Assembly (NCBI GenBank): GCA_949287905.1 | Contig: CASEHX010000026.1 | Location: 1 to 64,000, forward strand | From: an uncultured Olsenella sp. | Lineage (GTDB): Bacteria > Actinomycetota > Coriobacteriia > Coriobacteriales > Atopobiaceae | Direction: 5' to 3' | Length of the DNA stretch: 64,000 nucleotides | Shown here: piece by piece, positions 1 through 9,524 of the stretch | Layout of the letters: each line of letters opens with the position of its first letter | Position numbering within the stretch: the stretch's first letter is position 1 | The notes under the pieces: generated by a model | What the model saw: only the letters and a program-made list of their open reading frames with translations | Told to the model about the DNA's origin: nothing | Database searches by the model: none | Made by a program: the position numbers and the translations under genes

Positions 1-29
1 AGCCCCGGGCGGCCCGCGTGGCGAGAAGG

Positions 30-234
30 GCCCTCCGATCGCGGCGATCCCTAAGCGCGTCCGCGCGCCGCTCCTCCAACCGCGGCATTTCCTAAGCGCA
101 TCCGCGCGTTTGCCCTCCGATCGCGGCGATCCCTAAGCGCGCCCGCGCGCCGGCCCTCCGATCGCGACAATTACTAAGCGCGTCCGCGCGCCGGCCCTCC
201 GATCGCGGCGATCCCTAAGCGCGCCCGCGACGCG
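30..234. repeat. Five tandem copies of a 41-bp unit
   Basis: Five head-to-tail units of 41 bp occupy 30-70, 71-111, 112-152, 153-193 and 194-234. Units 1, 3 and 5 are nearly identical; units 2 and 4 have diverged. Each contains a CCTAAGCGCG-like block and begins GCCCTCCGATCGCGG. 41 is not a multiple of three, so this is not a coding repeat. The array follows the 3' end of the hydrolase gene at 275, and its left end may continue outside the window. There are no spacers, so it is not CRISPR. Confidence 0.9.
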
Positions 235-274
235 GAGTCCTTCTCGGCAAACCTAGGCCGCGGCCGGCAGCCGC

Positions 275-1087
275 TCACCACACGGAGAGCGGCCAGTCCT
301 GCGCGGAGCAGCAGATCGTGAGCCGGCCGTCCGGCGTGCGCGCCTCAGGGCGCCCGTCCTCGCCGGCACCGACCTCTGCACCCACGGCATCGGCCAGTGT
401 TCGCACGCAGAGGCTCGGGCGGTTGTTCTCCTGCGAGAGGTGCATGGCCACCACGGTCTCGGTGTCCGGACCCACGATTCGCTCCAAGGCCTCGGCTGCC
501 TGCTCGTTCGAGAGGTGGCCGGTGGTGCCGCCCACGCGCGCCTTGAGGTAGGCGGGGTAGTCACCCGTTGCCAGCATGCGCTCGTCGTGGTTGGATTCCA
601 GCGCGAGGATGCGCGTATCCGCCAGGGCCTCCAGGGCCTTCTCGCCAAGCTCGCCGGTGTCCGTGCAGAAGCCGAGGGCGTCGTCTGTCGTGGAGAAGCG
701 CAAGCCGATGGGGTCCGCCACGTCGTGCGAGACAGGGAACGTCTGCACGCGCATGCCCGCGAGCTCCAGCTCGTCCTCGTGTCCCACGAGGGTGAACGGC
801 AGCTCGGTGAGGTAGCGTCGTGCGGCGACGGTTCCCGCCGTCGCAAAGAGCGGGCCGTCAAAGCGGTTGCAGAACACGCTGAGACCCCCAACGTGGTCCG
901 AGTGCTCGTGCGTGAGGATGACGGCAACCACGCGACTCACGTCCACGCCCAGCTCCTCGGCGCGGCCCAGAAGCACGCGTCGAGAGATTCCGCAGTCCAC
1001 CAGCACGGAGCCCCCGGGCCCCTCCACGATGGAGGCGTTCCCCTTGGATCCGCTGGCCAACACGTGCAGGTGAATCTGAGGCGTCAT
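275..1087 (-). CDS. WalJ/YycJ-like metallo-beta-lactamase-fold hydrolase
   Basis: A 270-residue protein of the metallo-beta-lactamase superfamily. The start is the ATG at 1087 (MTPQIHLHVLASGSKGN), because everything upstream in the same frame lies in repeat DNA. The metal-binding motif HEHSDH follows the strand VVAVILT, and further histidine/aspartate ligands appear in FPVSHDVAD and FCTDTGELG. The overall pattern (SGSKGN start, SNHDERML, TTGHLSN) matches the YycJ/WalJ group, which is linked in Firmicutes to cell-wall metabolism control and DNA repair. Family assignment is good; the substrate cannot be read from sequence. It is transcribed away from tilS, with a palindromic element between them. 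Confidence 0.85.
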   Translation of the reverse strand: MTPQIHLHVLASGSKGNASIVEGPGGSVLVDCGISRRVLLGRAEELGVDVSRVVAVILTHEHSDHVGGLSVFCNRFDGPLFATAGTVAARRYLTELPFTLVGHEDELELAGMRVQTFPVSHDVADPIGLRFSTTDDALGFCTDTGELGEKALEALADTRILALESNHDERMLATGDYPAYLKARVGGTTGHLSNEQAAEALERIVGPDTETVVAMHLSQENNRPSLCVRTLADAVGAEVGAGEDGRPEARTPDGRLTICCSAQDWPLSVW

Positions 1088-1135
1088 GGGAGTCCCTTCG
1101 CTGCGTCTGCGAACGCTCCCCATCCTAGCGCATAC

Positions 1136-1269
1136 GCGAACTCCGACTTTTGCACGAGCGGCCTGACTCGGAGACCTGTTCGATACTATATATGCACAGG
1201 TAAACGGCTCACACAGTCCTTTTCGCCCGGCGAGAAGGACGATGTGCTCGTGCAAAAGTCGGGGTTCGC
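1136..1269. repeat. Palindromic intergenic element, GCACGAGC-arm family
   Basis: 24-bp arms at 1136-1159 and 1246-1269 are inverted copies with 23/24 matches and contain GACTTTTGCACGAGC. The interior holds the core in reverse orientation (TATATGCACAGGTAAACG, 1190-1206) and the hairpin TTCGCCCGGCGAGAAGG. It lies between the divergent hydrolase and tilS genes, and no other gene is seen between 1088 and 1430. Together with the other copies this defines a dispersed family. Confidence 0.9.
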
Positions 1270-1276
1270 ACCGGGG

Positions 1277-1339
1277 CGGCTCGGCACCGCGCCCGGTCGG
1301 CTCGGAATCGCGCCCGGTCGGCTCGGCACCGCGCCGGGG
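1277..1339. repeat. 21-bp tandem repeat, three units
   Basis: Three adjacent 21-bp units (1277-1297, 1298-1318, 1319-1339) start with CGGCTCGG and end with CGCCCGGT or similar. They lie immediately next to the right arm of the palindromic element and upstream of tilS. The unit length would allow in-frame reading, but the region precedes the tilS ribosome binding site and has no start of its own. Confidence 0.85.
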
Positions 1340-1430
1340 CTGTTTGGGGTCGTACCGAGGCGCGGGGCGTCGCTGGCGGCTACAATCGTTCGCAGGAAAC
1401 AGTGCCGGCTGGAGTCGTTGGGAGGTGTCC

Positions 1431-2936
1431 ATGCCGAGCGTCTCTCGTCGATACGGCCGCACCGGAGCTCGCTTCGAGCGGCCGAGCGGGCTTCCGGACG
1501 CGGAGCTCGCCGGTCCGGTGATTCTCATGGTCTCGGGCGGCGCCGATTCCACGGCGCTTCTCGTCCTGGCCGCCACCTCCACCCTGGACATCGACGACGG
1601 CCGCGGCGTCGCGCGCATCGCCCGCGAGCGCCTGCACGTGCTGCACGTCAACCACGGCCTGCGCGGGCTGGATGCCGAGGAGGACGAGGAGTTCGTGCGC
1701 GACCTCGCCGCGCGCCACGGAATCCCGTGCACGATTCGTCGCGCGGACGTGGCGGCGCTCGCGGCAAGCGCCGGCGACAACGTGGAGAACGCCGGTCGCG
1801 AGCTTCGCTACGCCGAGGCGGCGCGCCTGGCAAACGAGCTCTCCGACCAGCTGGGAACGCCGCGCTCCGCCGCGCGCATCCTCACCGCCCACACCGCGGA
1901 CGACCGCGCGGAGACCTTCTTCATGAACGCGATCCGAGGGGCGGGCGCCGCCGGCCTCTCGTCCATCCCGCGCAGGCGCAACCGCATCGTGCGCCCGCTC
2001 CTGGACCGTACCCACGACGAGCTCTGCGACCTGCTGCGCATGCGCGGCATCGTCTGGCGGGAGGACGCCACCAACGCCGACACCCGCTACCTGCGTGCCT
2101 ACGTCCGCCACGAGGTCATGCCCGTGGTGCGGGCGAGAAACCCGCGCGTGAGCGAGAGCCTCGCCGCCACCTGCGACATCCTGTCCGACGAAGACGCCTA
2201 TCTCACCGCGGTCGCCGGCCGCGCCCTGCGCGACCTCACGCGGCGCGAGGGCGACGGCCTGCTCGTGCTGGACGCCGCGCGCCTTGCCGCCCTCGAGGTG
2301 GCCATCGCGCGGCGCGTGGTGCGCACGGCGCTTCTCGCCGTGTGCCCCGGAGCCCGCCTCGAGGCGCGGCATATCGTTGGCGTGCTCCGCGCCGTTGCGA
2401 CGGGGTCTGGTTCGCTCACCATTCCGATGGGCGTTGGCGTACGCGTCGAGCACGGGCTCCTCGTCATGCGAGCGCGGGGCGGCGCGCCGAGCGCCTCCGC
2501 CGCGTGGCTCGAGGTGCCCGGTCGCCTCGGGCTGGCCGACGGCCGCGTAATCGCCGCCCGCCTCGTGGAGGCGGAGCCCGGCACGGATCCGGCGGCCCGC
2601 GCCCGCGCCCATGCGCTCGAGTGGGCGGGCGAGTCCGTTCTGATCGACGCCGTTGCCGCGGGCGTTGACCCGGCGCGTGGCGGCCGGCTCTGGGTCGACG
2701 CGCCCCACGCCGGTGACGTGCTCTGCCCGCTGGGCATGCACGGGCAGTCAAAAAAGGTCTCCGACCTGCTCGGCGAGGCCGGCGTCCCGCTCGACGACCG
2801 GCCCGCCACGCCCGTGGTACGCACCTCGCCCACCGGCGCCGTGGTCTGGGTCGCCCCCGTGCGCCCCGACGAGCGCGTCCGCTGCACCGCCGCAACGAAG
2901 TGGCTGCTGGAGCTCACGCTGCTCGACGCGACGTAG
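1431..2936 (+). CDS. tilS: tRNA(Ile)-lysidine synthase
   Basis: A 501-residue TilS, which ligates lysine to C34 of the CAT-anticodon tRNA-Ile so that it reads AUA. The ATP-pyrophosphatase P-loop SGGADST is at about residues 34-40, followed by HVNHGLRG and TAHTADDRAET, both typical of TilS. The C-terminal substrate-binding domain is present (GMHGQSKKVSDLLGEAGVP). The ATG at 1431 has GGAGGTG just upstream; a longer frame from 1242 runs back through repeat DNA and is rejected. It heads the conserved tilS-hpt-ftsH order. At about 500 residues it is slightly longer than many bacterial TilS proteins. Confidence 0.95.
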   Translation: MPSVSRRYGRTGARFERPSGLPDAELAGPVILMVSGGADSTALLVLAATSTLDIDDGRGVARIARERLHVLHVNHGLRGLDAEEDEEFVRDLAARHGIPCTIRRADVAALAASAGDNVENAGRELRYAEAARLANELSDQLGTPRSAARILTAHTADDRAETFFMNAIRGAGAAGLSSIPRRRNRIVRPLLDRTHDELCDLLRMRGIVWREDATNADTRYLRAYVRHEVMPVVRARNPRVSESLAATCDILSDEDAYLTAVAGRALRDLTRREGDGLLVLDAARLAALEVAIARRVVRTALLAVCPGARLEARHIVGVLRAVATGSGSLTIPMGVGVRVEHGLLVMRARGGAPSASAAWLEVPGRLGLADGRVIAARLVEAEPGTDPAARARAHALEWAGESVLIDAVAAGVDPARGGRLWVDAPHAGDVLCPLGMHGQSKKVSDLLGEAGVPLDDRPATPVVRTSPTGAVVWVAPVRPDERVRCTAATKWLLELTLLDAT

Positions 2937-3020
2937 CGCGCGCCTGCCTGCGCGGCCTTTTGAGGCCCGGGGCTCCTCACGGCCCGCGCGGCCTTCGAGG
3001 TCTGGTACCTCCCGGTTCGC

Positions 3021-3137
3021 GTGACTTTTGAGGCCTCAAATCTCACAGTTCTTCTCGGCTTACTCTGTTTGCGCTGGTAGACGGGTCGTGGCTTTTTGTC
3101 AGTCGCAAAACTCTGTCATTTGCGGCCGCAAAAGTCG
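3021..3137. repeat. Degenerate palindromic element with variant arms
   Basis: Arms near 3021-3045 and 3116-3137 are imperfect inverted copies built on GACTTTTGAGGCC and GGCCGCAAAAGTC, about 20 of 24 matching. The interior has CTTCTCGGC and the core in reverse orientation (TTTGCGCTGGTAGACG). The arm shares GACTTTTG with the main family, but GCACGAGC is replaced by a GGCC-centred sequence. It separates tilS from hpt; nothing else is seen between 2937 and 3221. Confidence 0.7.
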
Positions 3138-3221
3138 GACTTTGCCAACCGGATGGCGAGAAGTGCCGCGCACCTGCGGTATCCTTGAGCAACGGGCGCG
3201 CCGCAGAGAGAGGGGATAACC

Positions 3222-3770
3222 ATGAAGGCACTGCATCCGGACGTCAAGGAGGTCCTGCTCTCCGAGGAGGACATCCAGGGTATCGTGACGCGCATGGGCG
3301 AGCAGATCAGCCGCGACTATGCCGACAAGAACCCGCTGGTCGTGGCCGTGCTGCGCGGCGCCGTGGTCTTCACCGCGGACCTCATGCGCGCCATCGACTG
3401 CCCGATGTCGGTGGACTTCATGGCGGTCTCCAGCTACGGCGAGGCTGCCAAGAGTTCCGGCGTGGTGCGCATCGTCAAGGACCTCGACACCAAGATCGAG
3501 GGGCGCGACGTGCTGATCGTTGAGGACATCCTGGACTCCGGCCTCACGCTGTCCTACCTCATCGACCTGCTCAAGGGTCGTGGCCCCGCGTCCGTCGAGG
3601 TTGCCGCGTTCCTCGTGAAGGACGTGGAGGGCAAGACCCCCGCGATCGAGCCGCGCTACGTGGGCACCCACGTGCCCGACGAGTTCATCGTGGGCTACGG
3701 CCTGGACTACGCAGAGCGCTACCGCAACCTGCCCTACATCGGCATTCTCAAGCCGGAGGTTTACGAGTAA
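3222..3770 (+). CDS. hpt: Hypoxanthine phosphoribosyltransferase
   Basis: A 182-residue purine-salvage enzyme that makes IMP (and usually GMP) from hypoxanthine or guanine and PRPP. The PRPP-binding signature is VEDILDSGLTLSYL at about residues 98-111, preceded by the strand GRDVLIV. VAVLRGAVVF and the C-terminal VGYGLDYAERYRNLPYIG are typical. The ATG at 3222 follows GAGAGAGGGGATAACC. Length is normal for the family. Placement between tilS and ftsH is conserved in many Gram-positive bacteria. Confidence 0.95.
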   Translation: MKALHPDVKEVLLSEEDIQGIVTRMGEQISRDYADKNPLVVAVLRGAVVFTADLMRAIDCPMSVDFMAVSSYGEAAKSSGVVRIVKDLDTKIEGRDVLIVEDILDSGLTLSYLIDLLKGRGPASVEVAAFLVKDVEGKTPAIEPRYVGTHVPDEFIVGYGLDYAERYRNLPYIGILKPEVYE

Positions 3771-3827
3771 GATCGCGCGGCGAGCCGGCCTGCAGGGCCG
3801 CCCCGCCCCGCCTACGAAGGAGCATGT

Positions 3828-5786
<1,959 letters not shown>

Positions 5787-5867
5787 CCGCCCGGGGCTGC
5801 CCGCCCCTCACGCGCGAACTCCGTGGGGGCTCCGGTGCCGTCCGAACCCAGGCTGCCCGCCCCTCAC

Positions 5868-6007
5868 GCGCGAAGCTCCGACTTTTGCACGAGCGCCCCG
5901 GGCCTCGGATTGATTGCGTCGCATATATGCGCAGGTAGACAAGGCGCACCGTTTTTCTCGCCAGGCGAGAAGGGCGGTGCGCTCGTGCAAAAGTCGGAGC
6001 TTCGCGC
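5868..6007. repeat. Palindromic intergenic element with perfect 29-bp arms
   Basis: Arms at 5868-5896 and 5979-6007 are perfect inverted copies over 29 bp. Inside is a nested inverted repeat (GCGCACCG at 5944 and CGGTGCGC at 5975) around TTCTCGCCAGGCGAGAA, plus the core in reverse orientation (CATATATGCGCAGGTAGAC). It lies between ftsH and the aminotransferase. This is the most regular copy of the family. Nothing else is recognised between 5787 and 6124. Confidence 0.95.
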
Positions 6008-6124
6008 AGGGGGCGCAATGTTCCGCAATGTTGTCATGTTGAAACGGGACGGCCCCTTTTCCGCACGTCATATCTCCGCGCGCGTACAATGGTGCGCAGT
6101 CAGCAACGTCAAAGGGAGCCGCCC

Positions 6125-7309
6125 ATGTCCATCAACGAGAAGAGCCGCGCATACGGCGCGCAGAAGTCCTCCATCCGCGAGATCTCCGCGTACGCGAATG
6201 CGCGCAAGGCCGAGATCGGTGTCGAGAACGTCTTTGACTTCTCGCTGGGCAACCCCTCGATTCCCGCGCCGGACGCCGTGCGCGCCTCCATCGAGCGCGC
6301 GCTCGCGCTGCCGGCCACGCAGCTCCACGGCTACACGCCCGCCAACGGCCTACCCGCCGTGCGCGAGGCCGTAGCCGCGAGCCTGACGCGCCGCTTCGGC
6401 GACGGCACCGCCTCCGCAAACGACCTCTACCTCACCTGCGGCGCCGCGGCCTCGCTCTCCATCACGTTCAACGCGATTGTGAACCCCGGCGACGAGGTCA
6501 TCGTCATCGCGCCGTACTTCCCGGAGTACCGCGTCTGGATCGAGACCTCGGGTGCCACGTGCGTGGAGGTCATGGCTGACGCGGCCACGTTCCAGGTGGA
6601 CGTTGCTGCCGTGGCGGCCGCCGTCACGCCGCGCACCAAGGCCGTGGTCATCAACTCGCCCAACAACCCGGTGGGCTCCGTGTACTCCCGCGACAACCTT
6701 GCCGCGCTCGCAGACGCGCTGCACGAGGCCGAGAAGAACCTCGGCACGGCAATCTACCTCGTGGCCGACGAGCCCTACCGCGAGATCACCTATGGCGCCG
6801 AGGTGCCGTGGGTTCCGTCCGTCTACGACCGCACGATCGTGTGCTACTCCTACTCCAAGAGCCTCTCGCTGCCGGGCGAGCGCATCGGCTGGGTGCTGGT
6901 GCCGCCCACCAACCCCGAGCACGACGAGCTGGTGCTCGCTGTGGCCGGAGCCGGCCGTAAGCTGGGCTTTGTCTGCGCGCCGGCGCTCTTCCAGCGCGTG
7001 CTCGCGGACTGCGTGGACTGCCCGAGCGACGTGGAGGCCTATGCCGAGAACCGCCGTGCGCTCACCGAGGGGCTCTCTGCCCTGGGCTACGAGTTCATCG
7101 AGCCCGAAGGCGCGTTCTACCTGTGGGTCAAGGCGCTCGAGCCGGACGCGGGCGCGTTCTTCGAGCGCGCCAAGGCCCTCGAGCTGCTGCCCGTTCCCTC
7201 GGACTCCTTCGGCTGCCCCGGCTGGGTGCGCGTGGGCTACTGCGTGAGCCACGAGACGATCGTCAACTCCATGCCCGCCTGGGCCAAGCTCGCCGAGAGC
7301 TATCGATGA
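6125..7309 (+). CDS. Pyridoxal-phosphate aminotransferase, class I/II
   Basis: A 394-residue fold-type I aminotransferase. The cofactor lysine is in YSYSKSLSLPGERIGW; NSPNNPVGSVYS and VADEPYREI supply the conserved Asn and Asp that contact the cofactor. The N-terminal FDFSLGNPSIPAPDAV is typical of aspartate/alanine-type enzymes. The ATG at 6125 follows AAAGGGAG. The stop codon (7307-7309) lies inside the palindrome at 7306-7340. The exact amino-acid substrate is not predictable; aspartate or alanine are the likely choices. The gene stands alone between repeat elements. Confidence 0.9.
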   Translation: MSINEKSRAYGAQKSSIREISAYANARKAEIGVENVFDFSLGNPSIPAPDAVRASIERALALPATQLHGYTPANGLPAVREAVAASLTRRFGDGTASANDLYLTCGAAASLSITFNAIVNPGDEVIVIAPYFPEYRVWIETSGATCVEVMADAATFQVDVAAVAAAVTPRTKAVVINSPNNPVGSVYSRDNLAALADALHEAEKNLGTAIYLVADEPYREITYGAEVPWVPSVYDRTIVCYSYSKSLSLPGERIGWVLVPPTNPEHDELVLAVAGAGRKLGFVCAPALFQRVLADCVDCPSDVEAYAENRRALTEGLSALGYEFIEPEGAFYLWVKALEPDAGAFFERAKALELLPVPSDSFGCPGWVRVGYCVSHETIVNSMPAWAKLAESYR

Positions 7310-7340
7310 TTCAAAAGGGGACAGTCCCCTTTTGAATCAT
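7306..7340. repeat. Perfect 35-bp palindrome (TTCAAAAGGGG family)
   Basis: Two 17-base arms around a single base: ATGATTCAAAAGGGGAC and its exact inverse. It overlaps the aminotransferase stop codon and ends just before the ribosome binding site of the PHP gene. As RNA it would fold into a stable hairpin, possibly a terminator or stability element. Related copies occur at 54244, 54285 and 56531. Confidence 0.95.
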
Positions 7341-7356
7341 TTTGAGGAGAGAAGCC

Positions 7357-8184
7357 ATGCTCGAGAACCGCTGTGACGTCCACACCCACACACTCTACTC
7401 GCGCCACGCCTACTCCACGGTGCGCGAGAACGTGCTCGCCGCCCGCGGGGCGGGTCTCGAGCTTCTGGGCATCACGGACCACTTCTCCGACATGCTCTTC
7501 CCCAACACCGACCTCACGCGCGGAAGCCTTCGTGACTATCAGCACTTCATCAACATGCGGGTCTGGTCCCGCACCTGGGAGGGGGTCCGGCTGCTGCGCG
7601 GTGCGGAGGCGGACATCCGCACGCTCGACGGCGCCCTCTTTGGGCAGGGCATCGAGGTCACCGAGGACATCACCGGGCGTCCGCTGGGCGCGCCCGCCAC
7701 ACTCTACGACCGGGTGGTCGCCGGCTGCGACTACGTGATCGCGAGCGTCCACTACAAGGACTTTGCCGCGGATGCCACGCTCGCGCAAGCTACGGAGATG
7801 TACCTCGGGGCACTCGGTCAGCCCAAGGTGCTCATGATCGGCCACGCCGGTCGGGCAGGCGTCCCGTTTGACGTGCGCGAGGTGGTGGGCGAGGTCGCGC
7901 GCCAGCACAAGCTGATAGAGATAAACTCGCACAGCCTCGCGGCACGCCGTCGCGAGGGGCGCACGTGGCAGAGCTGCCGCAAGATCGCGGAGACCTGCGC
8001 GGAGCTGGGCTGTCAGGTGGCGGTGAGCAGCGACGCGCACATCTGCGCGGAGGTCGGCGGTGTCTCGGCGGCGCTCGAGATGCTCGAGGGGATCGGCTTC
8101 CCGCAGGAGCTTGTCGCCACGCGCTCTGCGGACGCGTTTCTCGCCGCGATGGAGGCGGCGGGCCTGCGCGTTCCGACGCTCTAG
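7357..8184 (+). CDS. PHP-domain phosphoesterase
   Basis: A 275-residue PHP-fold metal-dependent phosphoesterase. Metal ligands are visible in order: DVHTHT near the N-terminus, ITDHFS, RGAEADI, ASVHYKD, GHAGR and the late SSDAHIC. The layout resembles the YcdX/HisK-like group; whether the substrate is histidinol phosphate or another phosphoester cannot be told, and no his genes are nearby. The ATG at 7357 follows GAGGAGA; an in-frame TTG at 7342 lies on the palindrome edge and is less likely. Confidence 0.85.
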   Translation: MLENRCDVHTHTLYSRHAYSTVRENVLAARGAGLELLGITDHFSDMLFPNTDLTRGSLRDYQHFINMRVWSRTWEGVRLLRGAEADIRTLDGALFGQGIEVTEDITGRPLGAPATLYDRVVAGCDYVIASVHYKDFAADATLAQATEMYLGALGQPKVLMIGHAGRAGVPFDVREVVGEVARQHKLIEINSHSLAARRREGRTWQSCRKIAETCAELGCQVAVSSDAHICAEVGGVSAALEMLEGIGFPQELVATRSADAFLAAMEAAGLRVPTL

Positions 8185-8222
8185 CCGGAGCCCTTCTCGC
8201 CGTCGGCCGCTCACGCTACGTT

Positions 8223-8352
8223 AAGCTCCGACTTTTGCACGAGCGGGCGGTCCTTCTCGCCAAGCGAGAAGAACGAGGCGAGCCAGTTACCTGCACATAC
8301 ACGAAACGCAACTAATACGAGCTCCGGGCCGCTCGTGCAAAAGTCGGAGTTT
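8223..8352. repeat. Palindromic intergenic element, GCACGAGC-arm family
   Basis: 24-bp arms at 8223-8246 and 8329-8352 match 23/24 as inverted copies. The interior hairpin CTTCTCGCCAAGCGAGAAG comes first, then the core in forward orientation (TTACCTGCACATACACGAAA, 8287-8306). The interior is therefore flipped relative to the copy at 5868. It lies between the convergent PHP and xthA genes. Confidence 0.93.
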
Positions 8353-8381
8353 GGGCAAGGGGCGGGGACGGCGTGTGGCGT

Positions 8382-8450
8382 CCGGCGGGTCCCGGCGCCA
8401 CGGCCGGCGGCGTCCGGCGGTGCCCGGCGGGTCCCGGCGCCACGGCCGGC
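8382..8450. repeat. 27-bp direct repeat
   Basis: An identical 27-bp sequence occurs at 8382-8408 and 8424-8450, starting CCGGCGGGTCCCGG and ending CACGGCCGGC. It sits between the palindromic element and the stop codon of xthA. Confidence 0.85.
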
Positions 8451-8460
8451 ACCCGAGCGC

Positions 8461-9240
8461 CTACAGCTCGATCGTGAGCTCCACGGGGCAGTGGTCGCTC
8501 CCGTAGACCTCGGAGAGGATCGACGCGCCGGTCACGCGGTCGGCGATGTCGTTGCTCACGAGGAAGTAGTCGATGCGCCAGCCCGCGTTGTTCTTGCGCG
8601 CGTTGAAGCGGTAGCTCCACCAGCTGTAGGCGCCCGTGAGGTCGGGGTGGCGCGCACGGAAGGTGTCGGTGAAGCCGGCGTCGAGCAGGCGTGTGAAGCT
8701 CTCGCGCTCCTCGTCTGAGAAACCGGCGTTGCCGCGGTTGGGGCCGGGGTTCTTGAGGTCGATCTCGTTGTGGGCAACGTTGAAGTCGCCGCAGGTCACA
8801 ACCGGTTTCTCCGCGGCCAGACCGCACAGGAACTCCCGGTACGCCGCGTCCCAGGCCAGACGCGTGTCGATGCGCGCCAGCTCGTTCTGGGCGTTGGGCG
8901 TGTAGACGTCCACAAACCAGTAGCTGGGGAACTCCAGGGCGCAGACGCGACCCTCGTCGTCGGCTGCCGGCGCGCCGATGTGGTTGATCACCTGCAGCGG
9001 CTCCTCGCGGCTGAACACGGCGGTGCCAGAGTAGCCCTTGCGCTCGGCGTAGCTCCAGGTCTGGTGGTAGCCGGGAAGGTCGAGCGCGATCTGTCCCTCC
9101 TGGAGCTTGGTCTCCTGGATGGCAAACACGTCGGCGCCCGTGGCCTCCACCACGTCGGTGAAACTGGGGTCCTTCTTCATGACGGCGCGCAGACCGTTGA
9201 CGTTCCAGGAAACGAGGCGCAGCTCACGGGTGGTGGACAT
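8461..9240 (-). CDS. xthA: Exodeoxyribonuclease III
   Basis: A 259-residue member of the exonuclease/endonuclease/phosphatase family, acting as AP endonuclease and 3'-5' exonuclease in base-excision repair. Active-site motifs run in order: SWNVNGLRA, IQETKLQEG, CGDFNVAHNEIDL, GWRIDYFLVS and the final SDHCPVELTI. The start is the ATG at 9240 with GAGAGGAGTCCC upstream on the minus strand; extending to 9291 would pass that site. It converges with the PHP gene. Confidence 0.95.
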   Translation of the reverse strand: MSTTRELRLVSWNVNGLRAVMKKDPSFTDVVEATGADVFAIQETKLQEGQIALDLPGYHQTWSYAERKGYSGTAVFSREEPLQVINHIGAPAADDEGRVCALEFPSYWFVDVYTPNAQNELARIDTRLAWDAAYREFLCGLAAEKPVVTCGDFNVAHNEIDLKNPGPNRGNAGFSDEERESFTRLLDAGFTDTFRARHPDLTGAYSWWSYRFNARKNNAGWRIDYFLVSNDIADRVTGASILSEVYGSDHCPVELTIEL

Positions 9241-9310
9241 GGGACTCCTCTCAAAACGGGTGCCTTCCAGTCTACGCGCAACTTCCGGCATGCTGGCTCA
9301 CGCGCCCCAT

Positions 9311-9442
9311 GAAACCCTGACTTTTGCACGAGCACCTGGCGCTTCTCGCTTGGCGAGAAAAGCGCTGCAAAGCGTCTGCCTGCGCGTATACGAAACGCAA
9401 TCAGTCTGAGCGCGGGGGCGCTCGTGCAAAAGTCAGGGTTTC
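9311..9442. repeat. Palindromic intergenic element, GCACGAGC-arm family
   Basis: Perfect 23-bp inverted arms at 9311-9333 and 9420-9442. In this copy the diagnostic pair is CCTGACTTTTG/CAAAAGTCAGG rather than CCGACTTTTG/CAAAAGTCGG, so both arms changed together. The interior has CTTCTCGCTTGGCGAGAA and the forward core (TGCCTGCGCGTATACGAAA). It lies upstream of xthA and downstream of the nuclease-like gene. Confidence 0.93.
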
Positions 9443-9524
9443 GCGCAAGGGAACGGGCGAGGAGGGGCGGGGCTGGTGCGGCCTCGCGGCGCGGCGTCAC
9501 GGCCGCCTTGTTGTCTCGTTGGCC

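Noticed and set aside
30..234. CRISPR array
   Set aside because: Units are contiguous with no unique spacers, and no cas genes are present.
1136..1269. Integron attC sites as an explanation of the palindromic elements
   Set aside because: The GTTRRRY/RYYYAAC core boxes are missing, no integron integrase is seen, and flanking genes are housekeeping genes rather than cassettes.
440..2668. A 742-codon plus-strand frame spanning the hydrolase gene, an element and tilS
   Set aside because: Arg/Ala/Pro-rich shadow frame that crosses divergent genes with clear domains in other frames.
5868..6007. Simple rho-independent terminators as an explanation of the elements
   Set aside because: The loop between the arms is ~80 bases, there is no U-tract, and copies occur between divergent genes as well. 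Termination may be a side effect but does not explain the core.
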